Positions 34,174 through 41,166 of a stretch of DNA of 64,000 nucleotides are shown here, one piece after another. Position 1 is the stretch's first letter; the number at the start of each line of letters is the position of its first letter. The stretch comes from Candidatus Kapaibacterium sp. (GTDB taxonomy: Bacteria > Bacteroidota > Ignavibacteria > Kapaibacteriales > UBA4661), in NCBI GenBank assembly GCA_025455065.1, contig JALONG010000006.1, forward strand, positions 158,556 through 222,555, read 5' to 3'. The notes beneath the pieces were generated by a model. It was not told the origin of the DNA. It saw only the letters and a program-made list of their open reading frames with translations, and ran no database searches. A program made the position numbers and the translations under genes.

Positions 34174-35553
34174 TTACAACGCCGCATTCCGCTTCACATC
34201 GTCAAAGCTGTATTGCTTGGTGATATGCCCGTTTTCAAACACTGTTTGCAAAACATCAGCGCCTTCGGTATCAGCCGCCACAGTATTAAAGCCGTTTTCG
34301 CTTGTGCGAAGCAATTTTAAGCGCCCACGTTTCGAGTTTTTGCCGCTATCGGTAATCGGCTGTTTGAAAACGTCGCGCTCTTCGCCGCCAACTGTTGCAG
34401 CGCTGCATTTGAAGGCAAATTTTTGTGTGTCGCGGTCAAGTTTTTGCAAGAGTGCGCCGCCCATACCAAAGGCGATATTATCCGCCGACCAGCCGTGCTG
34501 CTTCAAGACGCTTAAAATCTCGTGAATCGAGTCATAATCAACGCCGTCGCCTTGAATTACGCGCACATTCGGATGCAAGACTTTGTAGCCTTTTGCGTTA
34601 GTCTCCGCACCAAAGCGCGTTCCCAGAATTTCCACCACCTTCAAAACCACTTCCGACGGTTTTCCCGAATCGGGGCGCACCACGAGCGTTCCTTTGCGTT
34701 GCAAAACCGCATCTTTGAGTTCTTGTCCCCAAATCGCGTCGCAAGCGCGGTAAATGTCGTAAGAATCGCTCACGCAGGCAACCAAGCCTTCGGGGTACTG
34801 TGTGAGCATATTGCGATACGCCGCCGCCTCGTTTTCGCGTCCCCACGATGTGATAGTGCTGTGTTCGGCGGCAGGAATCGAAAAACCGTAGCATTTCTGC
34901 GCCTTGTAGTGCTTTTGGAGAAATGTTAATGCCGCAATCGTATCTGTTCCCATAAAATTCACCAAGTGCGCCGCGCCGCCCATTCCCGCCGATTCCACCG
35001 ACGACACGCCGCGAAAACCGAAATCGTGCAGCTTAAAATCAATCAAACTCACATCGCCCGTTTCGTGCAAAAACTGCGTAATAACCTTTTTGATTTCCCG
35101 CGAAAGCGTCGCAACCGTGCAGCCGTACCAAACTTGCACAAGTAACGTTTCCAAAAAATTCGTCAGCCAAAAACATTCTGCATCCGTGTTTTCAATCGTC
35201 ATCATCACGTTATGCGTCGGTATGGCGCTGCCTTCCGGCACAGCTTTGATGCGGACGGGCAGCCGTCCGCTATGGCGTTTCAGAATATATTCCCACCCTT
35301 CACGGTTAAAAAGCGCGGTGTTGCCAAAGTGTTGTTCATACACTAATGCTGCTTCATTGATAGAATCTTGCGTTACGACTTGTCCGGCAAGGTATTCTTG
35401 CAGGTAATACTGCAAACCGAAAAAAACGACGTTATCAAATCGCCCGCCACGCGATTCAAAATACGAATAAATTGTGCTTGTTCTGGGCGGATATTGCTTG
35501 TAATGACTGACTTTGTAACTGTCGGTCAGAAGGATGATATTGTGGCTGTTCAT
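34174..35553 (-). CDS. nadV: Nicotinamide phosphoribosyltransferase (NAMPT type)
   Basis: 459 residues. NadV joins nicotinamide to PRPP to give NMN, the first step of the two-step salvage route to NAD. The sequence follows NAMPT throughout: LTDSYKVSHYKQYP at the N-terminus, SYFESRGG, KAVPEGSAIPTHNVMMTIENT, FKLHDFGFRGVSS, AAEHSTITSWGRENE, VVRPDSGKPSE, VIQGDGVDYDSI and MGGALLQKLDRDTQKFAFKCS. Its length is that of NAMPT, longer than nicotinate PRTases of the PncB type. It is the last gene of a minus-strand nrtR-nadM-nadV group and carries its own operator-like site 39-61 bases before the ATG. Confidence 0.96.
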   Translation of the reverse strand: MNSHNIILLTDSYKVSHYKQYPPRTSTIYSYFESRGGRFDNVVFFGLQYYLQEYLAGQVVTQDSINEAALVYEQHFGNTALFNREGWEYILKRHSGRLPVRIKAVPEGSAIPTHNVMMTIENTDAECFWLTNFLETLLVQVWYGCTVATLSREIKKVITQFLHETGDVSLIDFKLHDFGFRGVSSVESAGMGGAAHLVNFMGTDTIAALTFLQKHYKAQKCYGFSIPAAEHSTITSWGRENEAAAYRNMLTQYPEGLVACVSDSYDIYRACDAIWGQELKDAVLQRKGTLVVRPDSGKPSEVVLKVVEILGTRFGAETNAKGYKVLHPNVRVIQGDGVDYDSIHEILSVLKQHGWSADNIAFGMGGALLQKLDRDTQKFAFKCSAATVGGEERDVFKQPITDSGKNSKRGRLKLLRTSENGFNTVAADTEGADVLQTVFENGHITKQYSFDDVKRNAAL

Positions 35554-35591
35554 GGCGTTTATGGGAAATAGTTGAAAGTGAAATTTGCTGG

Positions 35592-35614
35592 CTTATTGTA
35601 AAAAATACACTATC
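35592..35614 (-). promoter_or_regulatory. Putative NrtR operator upstream of nadV
   Basis: On the minus strand it reads GATAGTGTATT then TTTTACAATAAG. It aligns without gaps to the sites at 36561-36583 and 37527-37549. It lies 39-61 bases before the nadV ATG and overlaps a possible TATTTTTT promoter element. Confidence 0.7.
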
Positions 35615-35643
35615 TTGCTCGTGCAAATTTTTTTGAAACCGTA

Positions 35644-36543
35644 TCAAGCCGTACCGAGTTCAGGAATGGTGCGCTTCAAGAGGTCGTATAGTACGCCGTG
35701 TTCCGGCACGAGGTCGTCACGTTTTAGTTCAGCAATGCGAAAAAAGCGCAGTTCGCTGATGTCGTCTTGGGGTTGAACCCTGCCAAAGACGTATTTCGCC
35801 GTAAAAAAGAGCGTCATAATTTTATCGCTCTCGCTGCTGTACCGCCAATCGTCAATCTTCGCGCTGCCGCAATACCGCACGTCGCCTACTTCCACGCCTG
35901 TTTCTTCGAGTGCTTCGCGCATGGCGCTTTGTTCGTAGGAATCATCCTTTGTATCGGCAAAGCCACCAATGAAGCGATATTTGCTTTGATTCGGTTTTTT
36001 GCCAAGCAGTACGGAATCATCGCGCAATATCGCCACATCCACCGTCGGGTGAACTTTGTCATATTGGTTGTACGCCGCATAAATCACACCGGCGCGGAAA
36101 TCCGGCGTAGATTTTACTTCGCTGCTGACATTTTTCCGCACCTCCGTGCCTGATACAAACACGTGTTGCTCAAGTTCTTGTGTCGGGAAATCCCCAAAAT
36201 ACCGCGAAATAAAGCTGTCGCGTCCGCCGTAAAGCGTAACGCCGCCAACAGGCGCAACTTCGCGTATGCGTTGGTCTAACGCTTTGCTCCAATCTTTGTC
36301 CGAAGGCATATCGGGCAAGGACAAGACGGTCAGTTGCGGAAAGGTTTGCAGCATCATTTCTTTGCGAGCAACGAAATCAAGCGGGTTTTGCTTGGTTACA
36401 AGCGTTGCCGACACACCCAAAAACATGATGACTTTGCGGTGTTTTGCCAAAACGCTGGCAATGATAGCGCGGTGCGCTTCGTGCAGTTCGTGGACTTGAA
36501 ATCGCCCGACAATTACACCCGTGTCTGTGCTGGAAGTAGCCAT
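35644..36543 (-). CDS. nadM: Bifunctional NMN adenylyltransferase / Nudix hydrolase
   Basis: 299 residues from the ATG at 36543; an ATG at 36579 would put 12 extra codons across the operator. The N-terminal NMN adenylyltransferase domain (about 1-165) shows TGVIVGRFQVHELHEAHRAII (HxxH-type nucleotide site) and FLGVSA. The C-terminal Nudix domain (about 185-299) shows GGFADTKDDSYEQSAMREAL followed by EETGV; the first Glu of the Nudix box is Asp here. The pair makes NAD from NMN and may hydrolyse ADP-ribose, as in cyanobacterial Slr0787. It stands 90 bases before nadV, in the same direction. Confidence 0.94.
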   Translation of the reverse strand: MATSSTDTGVIVGRFQVHELHEAHRAIIASVLAKHRKVIMFLGVSATLVTKQNPLDFVARKEMMLQTFPQLTVLSLPDMPSDKDWSKALDQRIREVAPVGGVTLYGGRDSFISRYFGDFPTQELEQHVFVSGTEVRKNVSSEVKSTPDFRAGVIYAAYNQYDKVHPTVDVAILRDDSVLLGKKPNQSKYRFIGGFADTKDDSYEQSAMREALEETGVEVGDVRYCGSAKIDDWRYSSESDKIMTLFFTAKYVFGRVQPQDDISELRFFRIAELKRDDLVPEHGVLYDLLKRTIPELGTA

Positions 36544-36560
36544 TTTGCTTGTCCTTTTGT

Positions 36561-36583
36561 GTTCGTGTGAAAAATACAATATC
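36561..36583 (-). promoter_or_regulatory. Putative NrtR operator upstream of nadM
   Basis: The minus strand reads GATATTGTATT then TTTCACACGAAC, 18-40 bases before the nadM ATG. It differs from the nadV site at five of 23 positions and shares the right half CACGAAC with the nrtR site. Confidence 0.7.
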
Positions 36584-36641
36584 GTTGCGGAAGTGTGAAG
36601 TGCAAAAATGAGAACGTTGCTATGCTAACAAAATGGGCTTC

Positions 36642-36772
36642 CCGTAGCACAGACATTCTTGTCTGTGTCCAAAATGAGCGAAGCGAATTATCTTCATCGT
36701 TAGTAATTACGCCTCTTTTGGCAATTACGCCTGACGGCGTTAATGACACAGACAAGAATGTCTGTGCTACGG
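36642..36772. repeat. Family A palindromic element (copy A2, 131 bp)
   Basis: Ends CCGTAGCACAGACATTC and GAATGTCTGTGCTACGG are perfect inverted repeats. The core (AAAATGAGCGAAGCGAAT ... ACGCCTGACGGCGTTA) is in the reverse orientation compared with copies A1 and A4. It fills most of the gap between nrtR and nadM and probably separates their transcripts. Confidence 0.9.
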
Positions 36773-36806
36773 TAAGAGGTTAATCGAATTATTCATTTGT
36801 CATTCC

Positions 36807-37508
36807 TCACAACTCAAAAATAAACCCATGTTTCTCCAATGCCTTGTAGCGTTTGCTATCGAATCGGTAAAGTTTCGCAGCGCGGTTTGGTTTGCCGCGC
36901 CGCATTCCGCCTGTTTCTACGAGTAATCCGTAGTTGTCAATTTTTTTGCGAAAATTGCGTTTGTCGAATGTCCGTTCTAAAATTGTTTCGTAAAGCGCTT
37001 GCAGTTCGCTGAGGGTAAATTCGTCGGGCAGGAGTTCAAATCCCACAGGTTGATAGCGAACTTTTCCGCGAAGCCGCTCCAATGCTGTTTTGACAATCGT
37101 CTTGTGGTCAAATGCCAATGGCGGAAGTTTGCTCACCGAAAACCATTGTGCGGCATCGGCATCCGTGCCGGCGCTCAAACTATGCTTTTCTAAATTCACC
37201 AATGCGAAGTAGGCAACAGCAACGACGCGCTCTCTGGGGTCTCTGTCCGGTGCGCTGAAGGTGTAGAGTTGTTCAATATACACTTTCTCCACGCCTGTTT
37301 CTTCTTTTAATTCCCGCGCTGCGGCTTCGTCTAAGGTTTCGTTCATGCGCATAAAACCGCCCGGCAATGCCCATTTTCCCTTGAACGGCTCGATGTTGCG
37401 TTTGATGCAGAGTGTGTGCAATTCGGGTGCTTCTTCTCGGTGGTCAAAGCCAAAGATGACACAATCAACCGCCAATGCAGGGCGAGGATGGTTGTATGAA
37501 TAGCTCAT
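36807..37508 (-). CDS. nrtR: NrtR-type Nudix-related transcriptional regulator of NAD metabolism
   Basis: 233 residues. The N-terminal Nudix-like domain (about 1-150) has [20 protein letters not shown] then ETGV, an intact-looking Nudix box. The C-terminal winged helix (about 155-233) has [20 protein letters not shown] and [17 protein letters not shown], the NrtR-specific DNA-binding part. NrtR proteins bind ADP-ribose or related NAD products, which releases them from NAD-salvage operators. The neighbours nadM and nadV fit this role exactly, and its own leader holds a perfect palindrome. Many NrtRs have lost hydrolase activity; that cannot be settled here. Confidence 0.93.
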   Translation of the reverse strand: MSYSYNHPRPALAVDCVIFGFDHREEAPELHTLCIKRNIEPFKGKWALPGGFMRMNETLDEAAARELKEETGVEKVYIEQLYTFSAPDRDPRERVVAVAYFALVNLEKHSLSAGTDADAAQWFSVSKLPPLAFDHKTIVKTALERLRGKVRYQPVGFELLPDEFTLSELQALYETILERTFDKRNFRKKIDNYGLLVETGGMRRGKPNRAAKLYRFDSKRYKALEKHGFIFEL

Positions 37509-37526
37509 GGTTGCTTGTTATTTATA

Positions 37527-37549
37527 GTTCGTGTTAATTTTACACTAAC
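37527..37549 (-). promoter_or_regulatory. Putative NrtR operator upstream of nrtR (autoregulation)
   Basis: The minus strand reads GTTAGTGTAAA then ATTAACACGAAC. With one more base each side (37526-37550) it is a perfect interrupted palindrome: AGTT-N-GTGT-N7-ACAC-N-AACT. It lies 19-41 bases before the nrtR ATG and aligns with the nadM and nadV sites. Confidence 0.75.
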
Positions 37550-37606
37550 TTACTGTTTCTTTTTTAATTGTGCAAATAAAAAAATGAGATGCGTATGAGT
37601 GCCTGT

Positions 37607-37790
37607 CTGGACTGGGATTTGGGGGATTACAAGGATGATTGGGATTTGGAGGTGATTTTATTTTTTGGGGCTTGTGGGTAGTTCAATCGTTTTTTCTTGT
37701 CCCTGATCTCAGCTTCAGCACTTGTGCGATGACGCGAGTTATCAGATTCATAATCCCTAAAATCCCACTAATCCCAAAATCTCAGTCCAG
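37607..37790. repeat. Family F palindromic element (184 bp)
   Basis: Left end CTGGACTGGGATTTGGGGG; right end AATCCCAAAATCTCAGTCCAG; the two are imperfect inverted repeats. GGGATT/AATCCC words recur through both flanks, and the centre (about 37690-37755) is not repetitive. Only one copy is in the window. It fills the 37509-37799 gap; no gene is seen. Confidence 0.75.
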
Positions 37791-37799
37791 AAAAAAAAA

Positions 37800-38858
37800 C
37801 TACAACCTCTCCAACACTTCACCAACACTCGCTAAAAACCGTTCAATATCTTCTTCGGTCGTGTCAAATGCTGCCATAAGCCGTACTTCGTTGAGTGCCT
37901 CATTCCACACATAGAAAAAATGCCGCTCTTGTAAGGGCGCAATCGCTTCTTTGGGCAAGACAGCAAAGACAGCATTTGCCTGAACAGGCTGTGTGAGCCG
38001 TATTTGCGGAAACCGCCCAAGCCCTTCTGCCAGCTTTTGCGCCATTTGGTTGGCGTGACCGGCATTGTGCAGCCAAAGGTCATTGTCCAGCAAAGCCAGA
38101 AACTGCGCGGCGATAAAGCGCATTTTCGAGCAAAGTTGCATACTTTGTTTGCGGAGAAACGGCGCATCGGAAGCAAGGTGTGAAGCCGTTTCGGGGTTGC
38201 AAAAGACAACTGCCTCGCCCATCATCAAGCCGTTTTTCGTGCCACCGAAACTTACCGCATCTACCCCGACATCGCTTGTAAATGCCCTCAAGGGCAAGCC
38301 CAGATGCGCCGCCGCGTTTGCCAATCGCGCACCGTCCATAAACACATACATTCCGTGTTGTTTCGCAAGCGTCGTAATGGCGCGGATTTCGTCCGGTGTA
38401 TAAACAGTGCCGTATTCACTGGACTGTGTGAGTGCAATCACTTTCGGCTGCGAATGATGCTCCACGCCAAAACCGTGCAGATGCGGCGCAATCAAGTCCG
38501 GCGTGAGTTTTGCGTCTTGTGTGGGAATAGCGATAAGTTTGCAGCCTGTGAATTTTTCCGGCGCTCCACACTCGTCCACATTGACGTGAGCGCTTACCGA
38601 ACAAAGAATGGAATGGAACGAGCGCGTCATTGCTTGCAGCGCAATGACATTTGCGCCTGTGCCGTTAAAAGCAAAAAACATACGACTGTGGTCGCCAAAA
38701 TGAGATTGGATGCGCTTCACGGCTTCCTCTGTGAGTGCGTCACCGCCGTAAGCAAGAGCGTGTGCGGTGTTGGCGCGTTGGAGTGCTTCCATAACGGCAG
38801 GATGCGCTCCGGCGTTGTTGTCGCTGGCGAAACTTTTGAAGGGAAGTGTTTGAGACAT
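37800..38858 (-). CDS. Low-specificity L-threonine aldolase-like PLP enzyme
   Basis: 352 residues from the ATG at 38858; the frame is open 35 codons further but with no conserved sequence. Features of the beta-eliminating lyase family are FASDNNAGAHPAVMEAL at the N-terminus, the aromatic/His PLP-stacking region SVSAHVNVDECGAPEKFTG, FMDGARLANAAAHL (Asp that holds the pyridine N) and SFGGTKNGLMMGEAVVF with the PLP-binding Lys. It would split L-threonine or L-allo-threonine to glycine and acetaldehyde. It shares its direction with nrtR but is set apart by element F. Confidence 0.9.
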   Translation of the reverse strand: MSQTLPFKSFASDNNAGAHPAVMEALQRANTAHALAYGGDALTEEAVKRIQSHFGDHSRMFFAFNGTGANVIALQAMTRSFHSILCSVSAHVNVDECGAPEKFTGCKLIAIPTQDAKLTPDLIAPHLHGFGVEHHSQPKVIALTQSSEYGTVYTPDEIRAITTLAKQHGMYVFMDGARLANAAAHLGLPLRAFTSDVGVDAVSFGGTKNGLMMGEAVVFCNPETASHLASDAPFLRKQSMQLCSKMRFIAAQFLALLDNDLWLHNAGHANQMAQKLAEGLGRFPQIRLTQPVQANAVFAVLPKEAIAPLQERHFFYVWNEALNEVRLMAAFDTTEEDIERFLASVGEVLERL

Positions 38859-39105
38859 GGTGTAGTGAGGAGTAAGTAAAAAAGTATCGGTGATTTTCCG
38901 CTGCGCAATTTGACAATTCTTCTCGAAAAAACATAGCCTACAAAGCGCGTAAATACGCCACATAAAAAAATATTTTTCGCTGTGCTGTAAGAAAATGTGG
39001 TTATCGTGTAACTAAGTATTTCGACAACACATTCAACAACTTTTGCCATCAACCATGACCAAGCATACGCCATTCGACAAGAGCAATAACGAGCCTTTTC
39101 GCGGG

Positions 39106-39113
39106 AAAGGAGG
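39106..39113 (+). promoter_or_regulatory. Strong ribosome binding site of the sigma-factor operon
   Basis: AAAGGAGG, an almost full anti-16S match, 5 bases before the ATG at 39119. It is the best site in the window and starts a three-gene set in which the next two genes have stop/start overlaps. Confidence 0.85.
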
Positions 39114-39118
39114 CACAA

Positions 39119-39736
39119 ATGTACGCGAATGAATCGCAAAAACCCGAGAACAACGACGATTTGCAGAAACTTTGGCAGCAATCAATACATAATGATTCAA
39201 TCAAACTCAAGGCAGGGCAGATGATACTTGATATTAAAAAAGAAGTCCAACGCATAGAATACATCTTCCCGTCAGGCAAATGGTCTGTGGATTTAGTACT
39301 GATTTTTATGGCAGTTCGAGGAACTGTTCGTCTATTCAATGGCATTGAAATTGGTGATACCAATAAAATTATTTTTGCTGTGGCGGACATGATTTTCTGG
39401 TCGTTACTCGCAGTGCGACAAATTATTGTTGATATTAATACCTCACGCTTTAATGAAAACAATGAACGGGGGTATTGCCGAAAACAACTTGAGCGGATTA
39501 GGCTGCAAATTATGTATATACGGTACCTTAGCCCGTTTCTCACCACTATTTTAACGCTTGCTCTCCTCCTTAGTATGTGGCTTGATTTTCGAGTTTGGTG
39601 GGCGTTGTTCTATTGCTGTTGTATTGGGCTGGGTGTTTATATGGAGATATTAAACCAAAGCCTTGTAAAAGAGAAACTGCTACCGCTCCGCAACAAGTTA
39701 GAATCTGCCCTTCAACAACTTAACGAAAAAGCATGA
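39119..39736 (+). CDS. Membrane protein coupled to an ECF sigma factor (paralogue A)
   Basis: 205 residues. The N-terminal soluble part begins DDLQKLWQQSIHNDSIKL; two pairs of hydrophobic segments follow (about 60-100 and 140-175), then a short charged tail with LESALQQLNEKA. It is clearly a paralogue of the product of 40263-40859: both have the DLQ-LWQ-S opening, the same spacing of membrane pairs and the same final L-SAL-QLNE. No known anti-sigma zinc motif is present. Its stop overlaps the sigma factor's start (ATGA). A role as membrane anti-sigma or signal receiver is inferred from position only. Confidence 0.8.
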   Translation: MYANESQKPENNDDLQKLWQQSIHNDSIKLKAGQMILDIKKEVQRIEYIFPSGKWSVDLVLIFMAVRGTVRLFNGIEIGDTNKIIFAVADMIFWSLLAVRQIIVDINTSRFNENNERGYCRKQLERIRLQIMYIRYLSPFLTTILTLALLLSMWLDFRVWWALFYCCCIGLGVYMEILNQSLVKEKLLPLRNKLESALQQLNEKA

Positions 39737-40266
39737 GTGCATTTCAACAACCCTCAACAAGTACCCGCGAAGCAGAATTCGTGCGGCTTTTGGAAGAAAA
39801 CAAAGCCCGTATCATGCGCCTTTGCAAAGCATACACCACTTCCCGCGAAGACCGCGAGGATTTGTTCCAAGAAATCGCCGTCCAACTCTGGAAGGCGCTT
39901 CCCGGCTATCGCGGCGAGGCACAGGTTTCAACGTGGATGTACCGCATTGCGCTGAACGTGTCACTGCGCTTTTCCTACGAAACAAAACGCCGCAAGCCAA
40001 GTGCAGAGCGCATTTCGTGGATAGAAGAAACTACACCGCACCCACACGACGATGCCACACGAGAGCGGATAGAACAGCTTCAGCGCTGCATTACGTCGTT
40101 GCCGGAAGTGGAGCGCTCGGTGATGATATTGTACTTGGAAGAGTGTTCGTACAAGGAAATAAGCGCTATTACGGGCTTGACGGAAACGAATGTGGGTGTG
40201 AAAATCTCTCGTATCAAGGAAAAACTCTTGGGCTGTATGCAGCGAGGCGAAGGAGGTGCGCAATGA
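39733..40266 (+). CDS. ECF-type sigma-70 family RNA polymerase sigma factor
   Basis: 177 residues. Region 2 (about 15-90) includes DREDLFQEIAVQLWKALPGY and VSTWMYRIALNVSLRFS; region 4 (about 115-170) includes LPEVERSVMILYLEECSYKE and ISAITGLTETNVGVKISRIK. This is a complete ECF sigma factor. Both ends overlap neighbours by four bases (ATGA), so it is translated together with the two flanking, related membrane proteins. Target promoters are not known. Confidence 0.95.
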   Translation: MSAFQQPSTSTREAEFVRLLEENKARIMRLCKAYTTSREDREDLFQEIAVQLWKALPGYRGEAQVSTWMYRIALNVSLRFSYETKRRKPSAERISWIEETTPHPHDDATRERIEQLQRCITSLPEVERSVMILYLEECSYKEISAITGLTETNVGVKISRIKEKLLGCMQRGEGGAQ

Positions 40267-40859
40267 GTAATCAAGAGGACTTCAAGGATTTGCAACAACT
40301 GTGGCAGAAATCAACACAAACAGAATCTCTCAATCTTCAACACGAAACCATGATGCAGCGCATAAAAACAGATGTTGCAGCCTTTGACAAAAAAGCACAT
40401 CTAACGACATGGATCTATCCACTCATGTACATTGCGGTGGCAATTGGCTCTGTGGTTGTTGTCATCAAGGCAATCCAAAAAGTCGATGTGTTCACAATGG
40501 GAATGAGAGCAGCATCCATGGTTCTGTATGGGTCGGAAGGGCTTTTCAATGCTTGGCTTATGTGGAAAATGCGTGCAATGAACTTCACAAGTCACCGAGA
40601 ATATCTGGAAGGGCAGATACAAAAACTCACGTGGTATTTGAATTATAACGAGCGTTACGGAGCGCCGATAGCGATGGTTTCGGCTTCACTATTTGTACTA
40701 TCTTTTTGGGATTCTTTAGAATGGTGGGCAATGGCGCTCATTATGCTTGTTTTGTTGCTTATTTTTGGCAGCGCGAGCAGTTCGCGAGAGAGCTTCAATG
40801 ATGCGAGGAATCTCCGCAGTCGGCTCACAAGCGCCTTGCGTCAGCTCAATGAAGAATAG
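40263..40859 (+). CDS. Membrane protein coupled to an ECF sigma factor (paralogue B)
   Basis: 198 residues from the ATG at 40263, which overlaps the sigma-factor stop (ATGA). The frame stays open upstream but only antiparallel to nothing known. The layout equals that of paralogue A: DFKDLQQLWQKSTQTESL opening, membrane pairs at about 45-75, 85-105 and 130-170, and the tail LTSALRQLNEE. Two divergent copies on either side of a sigma factor suggest either two anti-sigma factors or an anti-sigma and an antagonist. This is inferred; no domain I know is present. Confidence 0.82.
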   Translation: MSNQEDFKDLQQLWQKSTQTESLNLQHETMMQRIKTDVAAFDKKAHLTTWIYPLMYIAVAIGSVVVVIKAIQKVDVFTMGMRAASMVLYGSEGLFNAWLMWKMRAMNFTSHREYLEGQIQKLTWYLNYNERYGAPIAMVSASLFVLSFWDSLEWWAMALIMLVLLLIFGSASSSRESFNDARNLRSRLTSALRQLNEE

Positions 40860-40891
40860 GAACGAAACAACTGATGGAGTTATGACTCATA

Positions 40892-41001
40892 GGACTTTCG
40901 CAAAAGTGCATTTTTTATAGCAAGGGGTCAAGACCCCTTGTTGCTAAGTCTTTATTTAACAAGAGGTTTTGACCCCTTGCCCGTCAAATTTGCGAAAGCC
41001 C
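40892..41001. repeat. Family C palindromic element (copy C1, 110 bp)
   Basis: Ends GGACTTTCGCAAA and TTTGCGAAAGCCC are inverted. Inside are the hairpin CAAGGGGTCAAGACCCCTTG and a second CAAGAGGTTTTGACCCCTTG. A partial second copy is at 63848-63900. It may also act as the terminator of the sigma-factor operon, whose last stop is 33 bases upstream. No gene is seen in 40860-41166. Confidence 0.88.
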
Positions 41002-41166
41002 TAACTCAAAACAACATCCTCGGAGCAAACTCAAAGCCATATCCATAAAAGGATTCTTGGTAAAATTTTTCGTAAAAAAGCGCAAGAGTGTGGCTTTTTT
41101 CAAAAAATCATCCTCACAACGAGCGAAAAATCGTATTTTGAGGCGCTCTGACCATAAGTCCTTACC

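Noticed and set aside
34174..35553. Nicotinate phosphoribosyltransferase (pncB) identity
   Set aside because: Length and motifs follow NAMPT/NadV, and the neighbours nadM and nrtR fit nicotinamide salvage.
39822..40262. Extended 147-codon N-terminus of membrane paralogue B
   Set aside because: It lies within the sigma-factor gene in another frame; the ATG at 40263 with the ATGA overlap matches the start of paralogue A.
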